Shown: positions 11,341 to 25,760, numbered from the stretch's first letter. The stretch is 64,000 nucleotides of DNA from Thamnaconus septentrionalis (GCA_009823395.1 CM020502.1:21732444-21796443), one strand, 5' to 3'. Notes: generated from the sequence alone by a model not told the origin. Numbers and translations are program-made.

Positions 11341-11856
11341 GTGCGCGCAGGCCGCGCAACACAGCACAGCGCAGCGCCGAGAGGATTATTTGATGTCTGC
11401 CAGAGATGCTGCCAGATGCAGCTCGCCGCTTCTGTCAGTTCGGCTCACATGAAGCGCAGGCAGTGCGCAGGGTTGATGATGGTGGAGGGTGGGGGATGCC
11501 TCCGAGGCCTTGTGTTACACTTGGAGGTGAGCGCACGGGTTTTGCGCTTTCTTACCGGAGGTTTTTGGTTGACTATGTAAGGTGGGAGACGTCTGATTGC
11601 TTGGGGTTGGTTTACGGAACGAAAAGGAAACCCCATTGGATCGTCAAGAGATCCAGGTGACGAACGGGCTCAGCTTTTGTCACAGGTTGAATCAAATAAA
11701 ATCGTTTGGAGAAGGGGAATCCAAATGTGAGTTTCGCAAGAAATAAACCAGGTCAGCCGGGTTTTTTTTCTAAGTACACACATGCTGCTGTGAGCTGTGA
11801 GAAAATCACTTTAGACAGCTGTCCATAGACAAATCTGAATCTATACAGCTCTATGT

Positions 11857-11985
<129 letters not shown>

Positions 11986-12741
11986 ATGATATCTCATTAT
12001 GAATACCTGGATGAGTGGAGTCATTGTGATGCAATGACAATGAAAGACTGTGAGCATATCTCCATCCTTTGCGCCACAATATCTCCCTTCTGTTGACATT
12101 GTTGCAGAGTTTTACCTTCACTCCACAAAGATTCACTGTATGCGGACGCCGTTCTGATGAATCAGTGAGAACCTGGCGAGCTGTGTATGTCCCATCTGGG
12201 CCACACGGTGCTGTGTGATGGTTGACACAAAGGTTTTTTTTTGTTTTGTTTTTACGTTGGACTTAAGCGATGCACCATTTGTTAATGAGTCAATCAAACA
12301 ATCCATCATCATTCACGTCCATCCATCTGATGGACTCATCATCCAGTTTGAATGTAATTAGAACTCGCTTGTTGTTGAAAGCTTCCCTACCGCTAATTAA
12401 CTGCTAATGTTCCTGCCCGTCCTAGACAGAGGGAGGGATTCCTCTTCTGTGGTTCTTCTTCTTCCCTGTTTGTTTATTCCCCCTCACCGAGGAAGAACTA
12501 GAGGGTCTAATTGCAGAGGGTGCGGCGTCTGTCGGGAATGTAAAAGCCACATTTGAGGCAAAATGTTATTTGCCAAGCCGAGCAAGGGTGGTTGGATTGG
12601 TAATGTTAAGATTTTATATTTACGTGAAAAGTGTGTCCACTTGTAAGGAGGCGGCCATGTTAGCGCCATTCTCCCTGAATAATATCACCCACTTAACCCA
12701 GATTCTGGAACTGTTCCCAGTCAGCACTTCCTACTGTGTAC

Positions 12742-12744
<3 letters not shown>

Positions 12745-12776
<32 letters not shown>
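12745..12776. repeat. (GT)n microsatellite
   Basis: About 16 uninterrupted GT units in nrcam intron 1. Confidence 0.95.
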
Positions 12777-12777
<1 letters not shown>

Positions 12778-15700
12778 ATGAAGGCACAACAGTCATAGCG
12801 CAGACGCACGTACTCCCTCTCATCTCCATTTTTAGACTCTTTAAGAAAGAGTGTAACACGGGCGACTGACTGGAAATAAATCAGCGGGACCGCCAGACAA
12901 CAAGCCCCTCTCGCAGCCAGCATCCCGACTCACTTCAACGGAGCGCCGAGCCGAGAGATTAATCTTTTAACCCACTTAAGGAGCCCAACATCTGGTTTTG
13001 TTTTAATAGCGATTTTGTTAAGTGCGTCCATTAAGTCGTTGTTTATCGCGGGGCCGATTAATCACAGAGGGCCGTAATCCCAAAGCTGGAGCTCGCACGT
13101 GTTTTAGTGCCGTGACAGGTGCTGCGCGTTGGCACTTGACCCTCCTCCCTCCCTCCTGCCTCTTCCCCCCCCGCCCCCAACTGGCCAGAATCCAGGAGTC
13201 GTCCGGAGATGCCGGCCCGCTGGCGACATCAGTCACGGCAGACGCAGCGTCATCATCGCTCTCCCAGCCGCTTCCCTCCATTTAGCCACGGCCCATTAGA
13301 CACAAGGCAGGTGACGGCGCTCGCTGGATTTATATTTATTTTTGCGTCCCTCCATCCGCCCACCGTCACCCCCCATCCCCTACCCGAGAGTGATGACACA
13401 ATCCAATGACACACACCAAAGAAGACACACGGATTTGTGTTCCAGAGAGTTTGATATGACCTTGGAGTCGTGACGTGACTAGGAGCAGCAAAATCCTCTT
13501 TTTGAAGCGTTACAAAAGGCTTTTTGCACAGTGTGTAACATTTAATGGAATCTACGCTCAAGGAATGTGAGTAGAAGACACCTATGATGGTGATGTACAC
13601 ACAAAACGGCAGAGATTTATATATTGGCAGTTAGCTTTCGTCCCACTTGACGGCACTCAATCTGACACACTGGCCTTTGGAGATGCATCTTGTATGATAA
13701 CCTCTTAAAAGTGGAGGCACAGTGTTTGCTGTGATTCTGCTATATTGATATATTTAGCTGCAGCACTTTCAAAAGTAGTGCAGGTATCCTTCAATGGAAG
13801 CGTACAAGTATGAATCTCTCCACGCAGAACTTATTTACCTAGCCTTCAAGCTTTAGCAGATTTCTTTTTTATTCATCAGTTGTTTGTCTGTGAAATTGAA
13901 AACATTGTAAAAGCCAGGAGATATTAGCAGTGTAATATAAGAAACCAATATTTTTTTGGTTGGATTCAGCGTGAGCTCACAGTGACGTCCAATCACCGAT
14001 CAAGGCTGGTAAAACAGATTGTGTGTAATATACCAACAAAAGCAAATTGTCTAAATAAAGCAAGCAAGTTATTTTACTTTCCTTAATTTAAGAACACCTG
14101 CCTTCTGATCTTCTAATAATGAACACTGACTAAATACTATGTGGCTAAAAAGAGGCTTTATGTTACCGACGTCGCTAGGAAGGAGGCTTTTGTCACTGTA
14201 TTGCATTTCACGTCATCCCAGACAATTTGAGGAAGTGCCATGAGCGAAAGTGTTGCATAATTCTGTGTCTGCTTTGTGCTTCTTCTTTGTTGCTGTAATA
14301 TACACCTCACTTGGCTGCAGTGAGTCCTTGCCCTGCCTGGTAGGATGTACATAGTGCTTCTCTTCCTCAGTTCTTCCACGTGAGATCAGCGGGGGGGGGC
14401 TCCAGTCACGTGCGTAGCAGGTGCAAATGCACTTTTATTGCCGATAGTCAAAGGCAGAATTTGAGTTAGTTTGACTCTGAAGATTGTCTTTATTCCCTCC
14501 TAAATCCTCAATATGGAAAATGACAACAGTGCACCAGGGAAAGTACGTATAAGCGCAAATTACACTGTGAAGGTCAATTGTGGATAAAATTGAATAAAAA
14601 ATAAAAAGAATAAAGAATTTAATAAATGAAAATGTTTTAATCCTTGAGATAAGCCTTAGTTGGAAGCAGCATGACTGGACGGCGCGGCCGCTTCACGGTC
14701 AAACGCTAGAACAGAACATGGGGACTGGAAAGGGAAACTCTGAGATCAGAGTCCCAATTGTGAAATTGCATGCAGACGTGGCAGATGCTGTTGTTGTGCT
14801 CGTCTTCTATACCGGGCAGATGTTTCCTTCTTTTTTTTCGTATTGCCGTGAGATGGGAAAGACCCAGTTTTCTTTTTTTAGGCCGATGAGGACGTCAGGT
14901 TAGGGTTCGGGTTAGATGAGGGCACGAGGAACTAAAATCCAATAATCGAGGGAAGAGGAAGAAGGAGGCCAAAGGTAGAAAATTAAAAAGCTGAGGGAGA
15001 TGGAATCAAGATGATAAAAGGCCAGAAAGGTAAGAGGAGAAGGAAAAAATTAAAATAAAACCTGCAGGGAAAAAAAAGGTGAAGCCTCTGCTTAAATTTC
15101 CTCCATTCAAGTGTCACGAGTCGCAGGTGAACTGCACTGACAGCCGGCCTGCTGACTGTAGGGGAGTCATTTGTGTTGGTCAGGTGGGCAGCAGATGGGC
15201 TGGTGGGTGACAGCCGAGCGTAAAAAAAAAAAAAAAAATCAGTTCCAAAGGACTTGTTTAGCTGCTGTCTAATAATTTACAGATCAATGTCCGCAACAGT
15301 GACTTCTCAAGCAGGATTTTTTTTTCTTTGCAGAAATATGACTAGAAAGCCACAAAATCTACAGATTTTTTTAGCTTTCACAGAAAAAAACCAAGGGGGA
15401 ATTTCCAATCCTGCCCCCCGGTGGGAGCTTAATTTATTACTAAGCAGGTTTAGTAATAAAGCCCCAAATCTTTGTCTCAACCCTAACGTGATTAGCGAGG
15501 ATTCGGGCCCAAAGAAAGCCACTAAAGCGCTGCTCTTATCACACCAAACATAATGGCGGTGTGTGAACCAACAACCCTCAACAGTGATTAAAGGTGTTCA
15601 GTTCCTTCTCCCCTGGCTTTGCTCTCTCCCCATACGGGTGATATCTCTCCGCGATCAGCAAGCAGGAGAGACTGATGGGGGGTTTAACGCTTTATTATTA

Positions 15701-16018
15701 TTATTTTTTTAAACTATTTTGAACTGGCATTATGATCAAATTATGTAGGTTAACGGAACATTCTGGTGGCGACCAGTGAAATATTTTGTTTGCACTTGCG
15801 TGCGTGTGTGTGTTTGTGTTCTCTGTTATCAGTGATTCAGTGTTTCATCATGAGGTCAGGACGGTCAGTACGGCACAGGGACACCGCGGACGGGTTGGAA
15901 AGTGTGTTTTGACCATGACCTGGATCCTGAGTAACATAAAAACTGTTGCTGTAACATAATTTTTACAGTGCAATAGAACTTGTGTGTGTGTCCTGTGTGT
16001 TTGTGTGTGTGTGTGTTT

Positions 16019-16024
16019 GAGAGA

Positions 16025-16064
<40 letters not shown>
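16019..16064. repeat. (GA)n microsatellite
   Basis: GA tract with one interruption, preceded by GT-rich sequence. Confidence 0.95.
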
Positions 16065-16068
<4 letters not shown>

Positions 16069-16239
16069 GAGAAACACCAGTAAAATTTGAACCCATCGTT
16101 TCTGGACAATCAATCAATCTAAAGCTCTGTGAGCGATTAGCAATGTCTTGAATTGGATTTGAAAAGCTGCAGGAGGCAGATTCATCTTGCAGTTGTTCAG
16201 CAATTGCAAACACAGACACACCCTGTCAGGTGTTGGTGG

Positions 16240-16700
16240 ATTCAAATGCACGACAACCACTGATGCAATTTAAGAGGTTTATTGAAACGGGGAGGTCGGG
16301 CAGTCCAGGGTCGAGAACCAGTGCAGGCGGTGAGAGAGGCAAGCGAGATTGGCGTCGGGGACGGGCGGAGGTCGATAACAGCGACAGGATCCAGACGGGG
16401 CAGACGAGGAACGTAGTCAGAGCCGAGCAGGGTCCGACTACGGGGAATCGGTCCGAGGACGAGGCGGAGGCAGGGTCGGAGACGGGCTGTTGTCAACCGG
16501 GGAACGAAGGAGTACAACAAGGAGACAAGCGCTGGATTACTGGTGCAATGCAAAACAGATAATCTGGCAGCGGGGAACATGGGAGAGGGGTTAATAAAGG
16601 CAGTGCAGATCAAAGGCGAAGATTGTTGGCTATCAAGATAATAGGCGCAGATTGTTGGCTTGGAGACCGTGACACACACCGCTGAGATTGTTAATAGGAA
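16240..16700. mobile_element. LTR-like or other retroelement-derived dispersed repeat (fragment)
   Basis: A G+C-rich block that differs sharply from its surroundings. It starts near TTTAAGAGGTTTATTGAAAC and contains GGAGGTCGATAAC and GGATCCAGACGGGGC blocks of a kind I associate with dispersed fish retroelement repeats. No coding domain is recognisable; the family is not assigned. Confidence 0.35.
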
Positions 16701-16990
16701 TAGATATTGGTTGTGGATAAGTTTGTTGTTGTTGGTGCCATGGAATGTCGGTCCTTTAGCATCACATGCTACTCTCCTCTGGCCACCCGTGCCTGCATAC
16801 ATCTAGCAGGAAAAGCTTCTTTCATTTTTTGCCATCTCAAACCAGGAGGAAGCCAAATAGAAACAGAAATCAGGGCTCTCGCCAGCATTTGTGAGTGCGT
16901 TTGCGTGCGTTTGTTGCAGCCTCTCCTCGAGCCAAGCAAGGGGAAACTCCTCGTCGTAAGTCAGACACTCTGACTCAGAGTCCCTCCCCC

Positions 16991-17031
16991 ACCGCCGCCA
17001 CCACCACCATCACCACCACCACCACCACCAC
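16991..17031. repeat. (CAC)n triplet repeat
   Basis: Imperfect run of CAC/CCA triplets. Confidence 0.9.
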
Positions 17032-19347
17032 TCTGAGCGTCTGCTCATCATCAATATGCGCCCGGTGTTGGAAAAAGCAGCTCCCGCTCGGCAGAGCCTG
17101 GCATGCGTCCCCGATCCTGCTCGTCTGACCCCGCAGTGCAGGGAGAGAGGGAGAGAGAGAGAGTGGGGGGGCTGTTTACCGAGGCCAGGCCGGCTTTTTT
17201 TCATATGAAGTGTCCTCTGGTGGCACTGAAAGAATGTCTTTCAGCGGGGAAAGATAAACCGCCCGGAGAGCAGATCTGGAGGCCGGCCGAACAGAAGCTG
17301 CCCTGTGTGGGTCGGTCTGCTTTAAGATGTGTCTGTTAACAGAAAAACCAATTAAAGGCAGATAAATGTTAAAGGTTCTGGGGGCCTTGAATAGAGCGGC
17401 AGCTGTTTTTATCCAACCAAATTTTGCTGATTCTTACGTGTGAGGTTTCAAATCATTTTTAAAAATTAATTATTTTTGTTCCCCAAATTTCCCTCCTATC
17501 TGTTCCATCAATTTTGCTTTACTTTGCTTCGCTTTACCGCCGTCACAGCTCATCCACTGTTGGGTTTCTGCTTGACAACGTTTCATTGCCGCCCCATAAA
17601 AGTCAGCAGCGAGTGACACCTCTGCTCTTGTCCTCTTGGGTTGCATCTCTCTTTCACCCTGAAAAATGCTGAGCCGGCTGGTTTCCGTCCTGCCAGTAGG
17701 TAGGTAGAATGACAAGCACTGCAACATGATATTGGTGCGCCAAAGGTTTGTTGTCCTGATTGTGTTTTAACTTTGTTAGTTCACAAATCTTTCCAGCAAG
17801 CACCCTTACTTATAGGAATTATTTAAAATGTATTTTGCAACATTGTGTCTATAGCCTGTCACTGATCTCCCCAGAAATGAGAAAATATCGCTTTTTTTTC
17901 CTTTGGTGTGTAAAGACTCGATCTATTTCAGGGTTTATTCATGATAAACTATAATGCTAGCTTTGTGACTAGCCGGCTAACCGGTGTGGCTCCAAAACCT
18001 CGGTGACTCCCGAAGTTTTCCTCGTGACAGTTTAGCACGAGGCTCAACTTGAATCAAAGCAAAGCAGTCACCTTTTGTTTTTTTGGGGTCGCGATGAACC
18101 CAAAACAAAGCGCCCCAAATGCAAAACCAGTGCGTAATGAAAACCTGGCAACATGTCTGAGGTGTGTGTGTGCTGCGAGAAAATCTACTTCTCAAAAGGG
18201 CAATTACGTGAAAAAGAGCAGCGACTTTAAAAAAGAGAGAGAAAAAATGGGGGTATCGCATGCTTTTTTCCCACGGTGCTTCACTCTGTGAGCAGGTAAC
18301 CAGAGTGATCAGGTGTGCGAGGGCGTGTCCAGGGTACCGTCGGATCGCATGTTTGGCTGTTCGTGCTCAGCCCATGCTTTTTTCCCCCTGTATGTGGCTT
18401 TACATCAGCTGCCCAGCTGTTGGTTAATCCGTCGTCTGCTTTCCCCTCCCCCTCAGAGGCAGAAGATTACAGGGAATACCTGAGCGGTTTTTTTTTTGCG
18501 TCTGCTGCCTCGCATCCAAACGTACATCAAAGAGAGAATATCGTACCGGGAGGGGTTGGGGGTGGGGGGGGGTGGGCGCACACCTCCGGGGGGCTCCCTC
18601 CTCTGCCTCATAAATGTTGTAGAAACCTGCTGTCAACACGTGAAGAATAATTTTTATTAACGTGAAGAGGGGAAATAATAACAATAAGTGCAGTTTCTCT
18701 GCAGTGTGTTGATGAGGCGACCACGACCACAAAAGCTACATTTCTTAAATGGCTATTAGTCAGCATGTGATGCACCAAACCAGATGAAATCGCTCAGTCT
18801 TTTTTAATTTTAAGAGCAAATATCTTCTCACATGTGTCTCTCCTCTTTTCTTCAAGGCCCTTCCTGCTCCTTACTGTATGTGTCAAAGCCGGGCCGCAAA
18901 ATCCAATCGTTGGTGATAAATTATTGAGCGCTTCTCTCTTCCATACGTTCCTGTCAACCGCGCTCGCAATCCCATTGGGGTCGAACCGGGGATAATTTGG
19001 GATGCGCACCCCCACTCCTTTGTTACGCCAGAGAAACCGGGGCAGGTTTTGCAAGAACCTCGTCATGGAGTCCCCGTCCCCCTCCCCTGTCAGAGTCAGC
19101 GCACTGACCGATGACTCGGATCTGCACGTGTGAGCGTGCAGATCTTGAATCAACACCTGCGTTATTGATCCGGGGATTAAGGGGTCGGTGGGGGAGGTGG
19201 GGAGGGAAATGGGGGCAGAAGCTCTGGGGTGTTTTTTGGCACTTTTGTGATTCCTGACAGGCTCATTAACACGGACTGGATGAAGCACAAGTGGGTTAAC
19301 CCTGTTTGTCTTGTTTGGCCAAAATCCCAGCAGCGCGATGGCGGGTG

Positions 19348-19349
<2 letters not shown>

Positions 19350-19393
<44 letters not shown>
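19350..19393. repeat. (GT)n microsatellite
   Basis: About 22 GT units in nrcam intron 1, followed by imperfect GT-rich sequence. Confidence 0.95.
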
Positions 19394-19394
<1 letters not shown>

Positions 19395-19689
19395 TCTGTG
19401 TGTATCTGTGTGCGTGTGTTGTGTGTTTTATTTATGTGACAGAGGGTCGTCAAAACTCATTTTCACAGAGGGGTCACGTCCCCACTTGGTTGAACAAAAG
19501 TCTTTTAAATAAGCAGGTTCAAAAAACTTTCAACAAGAGTCGTTCAAAAAGTTTCCTTCCTCTTTTGCTTTTTTTTAAAAAGTTGTGCATTACTAATCCC
19601 GCTCTTCGGAACCAAGCAATGGCTCACGGCTTTGGCGTACATTGGGGGAGTTGGAGTTGAAGGCCAGTACACACTACGAAACGGCATAG

Positions 19690-19890
19690 ACTGGCTGTGT
19701 ATTCAGGGTCTGCATCCTTCAAAGGAAGCGTCCTTCGTCGGAAGGTGGGTCCTCCGAAGGACCCGGCCGAGAAGGACGAACCCAACCCCCCTCCCCGGTA
19801 ACCACAAGGGACGGCCTAGCCTTCGGTGTATTTCCTGGTTGCGTCACCGCCGTTCCCTACTGCTGGCCAACCCCGGAAGTGACGTTTTTA
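19690..19890. mobile_element. Possible non-autonomous DNA-transposon relic
   Basis: A compositionally distinct block starting CAGGGTCTGCATCCTTCAAA, with internal self-complementary CCTTCG/CGAAGG arms. It resembles hAT-type fish repeats, but no paired terminal repeat was found. Confidence 0.25.
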
Positions 19891-22800
19891 TTGCATGAAG
19901 CTAAGCAGTGGTTCGCCATCCAAACATGGCGTTGGATGTTCAAATAAGTAAAAACCCTACGGTAAAATGTGGGCCAATGTGGTGCGACTGGCGAGCTTTT
20001 CAAGCAAGGCCTCGAGTTTGATGCGCAGGCTCAAGCCAATTGGAAGAAGGTCGGGAGGTGGAGCCAGCTTCCTCCTCGGCCAGATGATTTTCATGGCAGC
20101 TCTTGTTTTTTTGTTTTTTAATATGCAAGAGCCGTTGTCCCGCTGCTCTGCTTTTTTTCCACTGGATTCAAAGCCAACGAGACAATCAGGAAATAAATTT
20201 GGCTGAACTGGTAATTTGGGTTAATAGCTCATCGGCCCATAATTTAAACATTCTCTCTGTGGGGTAATCAGCTGCAAATGGATTCCGTGCGCACAGATGG
20301 GGATGGAGTTGGACCGTCTGAGTGTCTGTTTTCAGAAGCACTGACTGGGGTCTTTTGTATTGAGGGCAGCCTGTCGGTTACTGCCGGGGTTTTCTCGGTG
20401 TCTGGCCTTCACTGAGCTCACTACCGCAAACACAAGTGGATCTGGAAGTGTTGTTCCCCTTCTACGGTTCAGATCACCTATATAACGCCTCGCTAAGAAT
20501 GATTTGATTGAATTATGTTGCTTCTTGAGCTTGAAAAGTTGAAAAATAAAAGTGCACCGCAAGTTTTTGCAATATGGCCAAAAATGACAGAGTTTGTACA
20601 ATCTTAGTTAGGTGCCCTGGGGGAATCTCCATCCAAGTCTGAGCTTTCCCATCTTGATGAGATCTGACAGAGAACCCGAGGACAAGCTGTAGTAGCCGTC
20701 ACTCACAAAGTGGCCACAATCCAAATCGTGACCCAAAATTTTATTGTCTGCTCTGCTCTGCTTTCAAAGTTCACTAAAATCTGTGACTAGAAACGGAACA
20801 AATCCCAGACAGTTCTCCGCCATGAGTGCCGTGATCGCTGGCAGCTTCTGGAGCAGAAAAGTTGTGACTTTTGCTGCTTTGTTGGCAGTAGTGAAACTAA
20901 TCAGAAGCAATAAACTGAAAAGCAGCGAGAAGTTATGAGCAGGAGGAAAAATATCAAATGAAAAACCACAGAAAGATGCCACAAATGATCTGCAGTTTGG
21001 TTTGACGTTGTTCTGCTGTCCCTTCTTACTGACATGTCACGTCACGTTTTACAGCCTATTGGTTAATGCAGTTGTTGTTTTTTTAATTTGTCTTGTAAAA
21101 TATTTTTTAGGGTCCAGACATCGAGGAGATATGAGGACATTGATTGCCAGCCTGATTTAAATATCCAGTGAAAACCATGTAAAGGTGTCAAGAGTGATTG
21201 TCTCAGCTCCTCAATTCCCATCGACGGCGTGGAATAATTAGGTTATCGGGACATGAACGGATCTCTTCCTGCCCCAGAGGACTGTGTCCCAGTGTGTGGC
21301 AAATGAGAAGCCAAGATGAAATGTTCTGATCTGCAGTAGTGAAGAGGTCGATTACGTATGGTGAGCTCTCATTGTCTGTCAGAGCAGCCATTTCTTTGTT
21401 TTTCCGAATCTGCTGGATTTGACTGCGGGTCACTGTTGTGTCATTGCGATTTTTTTTCATTAAAATCGGGGGCCAATGTGGGAAGCGAGTTTGTTTGTGG
21501 CTTTGGGTGTATCTCTACATAAAATTGATTCATGTGTGTTGAATTCCCCTGCTTGGCTCAACCACACGCTAGGAAGCGGTGACACGGCTTCACCGGCAGA
21601 CCGTGATGGCAACCAAATGAATCTGACCAGCAGCGGGCCCTTTCATTTCACTGCCAGGGTTTAGAGCTCGGCTCATGGCAGCCCGGTAGTTTGGGAGTTG
21701 GGGGGGAAAAGGGGTGGAGGGTGAATATTTGCACGTGGTTCCTTGGCGCTAACGTTGGCTTCCTGTCATTGGCGAAAAATGCATAATCAAGAGCCGAACG
21801 ACAGGCTACACAATGGCCTCTGTTCCCTCAAGTGCGGTAAACAAATGCTACAATTCAAAATGCAAACGTTTTGGCGCACGTGAGCAGATCCCGTCCAGCC
21901 GGGGGGGCGCTGCTAGCAAGTGAAGCTACCGTAATGGGCTCAGCTTTGTCGGCTCGACGTGGCCCCGAGTCCTTTTTTTTCTCCTTCCCAGAAGTGGACT
22001 GCGCACGTCAAGACTAGCGAGTCGAGTGGAGCTGCTCAGTGGAGTGTAACTAGTCACATTGTGTTCATCGTAATTACACAACAAGCAGGCAACTCGCCCC
22101 GCTACTGCACATGCTACGTGTTCGCATGGCACTGCTAATTGATTGGCACAGTTGTAAATGCCATTCTTTCTTATATCTTAACAATCCCATAATATACATG
22201 ACTCAGTCTACTGTGTCCCACTAACTTGCCATTGAACTTCCAAGAAACACAAAGGCCCATGACTCCTTTTGCCGACTTCACTTTACAGAAAATGCCTTCT
22301 GAAATCCATGGATCTGGAAATTGGACCTCTGTGCTGGCACAAAGGGCACTGACATCTGTCCCAAGTGAGTGTCATCACCCACTGGGCAGATTTTCATTCC
22401 ACCAACTCCTTGTTTTTTGGACCATTCTAAGCATCAGTTTCAGCAGGAAGCTAAAAATTAGCATTCTTGCATTGGTAATCGATTGGAAGAGGTTGTTCGC
22501 TCGTATATTCACGATTTAGCACATCAAGATGTTTTAAATGGAGGTCAGGTAGGCAATCCATCCACAGTAACCCTCAAATGGATAACTCGTACCTCGGGGG
22601 TATCTGTGCTTTTTTGTCCAATATAACCTGTGTACGCTCAAATTGTGTGGCGTGACTGACTAGATATAAATTTTAAAGCACCAGCAGCAGGAGGACGGCC
22701 CTGCATCGCACACAGCTCGCACAGTTGCGGTGCTCCTGAGGAAGGCTAGGGTGGCACCTCACCAGCCCCTCGTATCTCCTTACAATCGTTCTCAAATCAG

Positions 22801-25715
22801 AGATTCTGCTGCCACCATTCACTTTAGATCCCACTTCAAAGATTAGTGTTGTCACTGGCACACGGACATGAAAACCTCCCCTTAGCAGTGAGCTCGCTTG
22901 GCGGCAGCTAGCAACAAAATGTTGTAAGTGATAAGTCTGTCCTTCTCCGTCGCATTAGCTTGTATGCATGTGTGTGGGGTGTGTGTGTCTGAGTAGTTTT
23001 GTGTTGGCTTGCAGATGTAAAGATTTCACGGCGAAGACTACTAAATTGATGAGATCGCTCTAAGACAACCCTATCTGCTGGTGATGCTAATATTAGGAGG
23101 CCTCAATCCTCGGCTCATTGTTCTCCTCACCAGTTCGACGTTTAGTTGAAGACACGCGGTCAATATTAGACGTCTCCCAGGCATCCCGCGGTCCGTTCTC
23201 TGTTTGCCCTCCCTTGTCTGCGGCTCCTTTTGTTTCCCACACTCTCATTTCCACTTTTCCCATTGCGTTTGCACTGCCTCCCTCTTTGTCTTTCCCCCCT
23301 GAATTCTCTTTGTTTGGTTCCCGTCGAGGAGATGGTCTCCGGGGCTGTGACTTACCAAGGCATTCTCCTTTTTACCTTTCCCACATGACACATGTCACTG
23401 TTGGGCAGTCTGTGCATGGGCGGGCAGGTTTGGCAGTTGTTAAGCTTGGCTCTCTCCAATTTTTTTTTTTAAATTTCTGATTGTTCATGTGGTAAAAAGG
23501 GCAATGAATTATTGGTATGAAAAGGACTTGATGCAAGCCCACTTTTCATTTAGCGTTTGCAGCTGGTACAACCCAAACTCAAGGTACATTGACTAATTAA
23601 GAAGAAGCTACTGCATTAAAAAAAGACTCTGTTTGCTCATGCTGACTCTTTGTATGCCCAGGCTGGAAATATGAACCTGCATCTCAGGGTCGGCTTTGCT
23701 TTGGAGTCTGAAAAGATCATGTTCCTGTTTAATGTCTGTTTTACTGAGGCTCAGGAATCCCGACAGATCTCACTTAATGGAGAATGAAGACGTGGAACTG
23801 TGCTGTCCACCGCTGTTGGTGGCCATAACAGTCTTTTTTTATGACAACACACAACCTCCTCTATTATAGAGGTCTCATCTCCATCAGTGGAGGAATGCCA
23901 CATCCTAGTGCCTGCTGTCTAATCCTGGTCGGCCCCTCCCGACTCATCCTCTCCACCCCCCTGCTCTTACCGTCTTTTGCGTGCATGTGCGATTTGCCCC
24001 CGGTGACGTTTATTATGTGCACTGTGTGGAGTCGAGTGGGAAACGGCTGGACACGGGCATGAGTGAAAAGGGCTAAAGAAAGGAAAAAGAAAAAAAAAAC
24101 AAGAGCAAACTTTCAGGAGGCCCTAAATCTATGTGATTAAACCAGGATCCTTCTGGCTGCTGTGGGACTGGAATGTGTGTGTGTGTGTGTGTGCTGTCCA
24201 TCATTGGCAAGATGCTTTCAGACTACCATCTTCAAATAGCCATGGTTACTGTCAGATTTATGAGCCTTGAAAAGATGGAATCTGCGGTTATGAAGTCTTC
24301 AAACGCGTCCGTGAATGTCGTCCTGACACGGACCTGTAACATTCTTTTTTTTTTTTTTGCAGTCTAGCCTTTACCTGCAAAACCATGATGCTATTTTTGC
24401 AACCGTGTGAGTTGAAAGCTGCCGTCCAAAATGACTTTGGGAAACAGTTAGAGAAACGCTCAGAAGTGGATCTTTGCGTTAGCTGTAGCATCCACGCTAA
24501 TCTCTCTCCCGGCAGCAGTTTAGTCCACAGTTCTTCTTCTTCTGCGGTTTTTGATTGGGGAGGTTGTGGCAGTTGCTCCCTTGTTTTGCGTTATTCCAAA
24601 GATTTGCAAAGACTTTTTGGGGGGAATCCCAAGAGCGTTATGCTGTTTTAAGCTCCGCAAGACGGACGAGCAAGATTTACTTTTTTTGCATCCCGTTTCT
24701 TTTTGCGTGTCGACAGGCTTCATGGTGTAAAAGACTGAAAGCGGTTCAGGGTCAATTTCTTTTTAGTGCACTATCATGGACCATAACCAAATGAGTATCA
24801 CTGGCCGGTCAAGCACGGGTAAGCCTCGGGACTAAAGCGGATTTAAAATAATATATGCATGTCCTTGCTCGGCAGCACGCTAATCCCGTAATTTGGCTCA
24901 TTTTCACTAAACTTACCAAACACACTGATATATTTATCTAACACGATACAATTGTGGTAAATACAATATGGTGGCCAATTTCTAATTAGGTCATTTATCA
25001 TTTGTTTGTGAGGTGCATGTAGACAGATGCACCTGGGGTCGGGGATGGGACAATAACCAAACCCCTTAAGGTCTTTGACTGAAAATGTTGTCTCACGCCA
25101 CAGATGGTGCATCTCGGTGAACCCACAAACGTCGTCACCCCGGCTTTGTCCGAGCACTCCTGTTTGCGGACGCGCTCGCCACGATCCAGTTGACGTCTTG
25201 TGACTGACGAGGAAACGGTCGCAGGGGAAACTCTGTGTTCTCTCTTGCGACAGCACACGCGCTGGAAATTGTTTGGTTTTTGGAGGAGTCCCACATTTGC
25301 AGATCTCGAACTGCCTGTCAACTGGACTTTGATGGGTTTGCATATCCATTTATATTCACTTCTTTTACCAAGGAAACAACGTTGCTCTCAATAAAACCAA
25401 TATTTCCTGGTTCGCAAGAGGTGGGATCACTATTTGGCACGGAAGCAACGTCACCATCTGCCGTCCGATGGGAACCATATTTGGCAAGGGGGGCAGGGGT
25501 TCATCGTCAGATCACCGTGTTTCAGCAAACTTCCTTTTTAAGCCTCTGTTGAAGTTGTTGGTTTAGCTTGGCTGTGGACGCTTTGATTTATCTGTTTCTA
25601 CGGGTTTTCTGGTTGGTTAGTATGAGGTAGAGGTGGGCGTGGACTCGGTGTGTTAAATGTTTTCTTTTTTCCCATTTAAATTGCTGAGGCCCCTCACTTA
25701 AAGGGATAACAGCAG

Positions 25716-25719
<4 letters not shown>

Positions 25720-25760
<41 letters not shown>

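Noticed and set aside
11520..11530. GGAG|GTGAGC as an alternative nrcam first-exon donor
   Set aside because: Good donor string but no other exon evidence; the 10785 donor with its CpG-rich block is the better candidate.
16242..16802. 186-codon open frame on the - strand
   Set aside because: Coincides with the G+C-rich retroelement-like block; no retroviral or transposase motifs, so treated as repeat-derived.
18794..19453. 219-codon open frame on the - strand
   Set aside because: Built around the (GT)n repeat at 19350 and featureless sequence; no recognisable protein.
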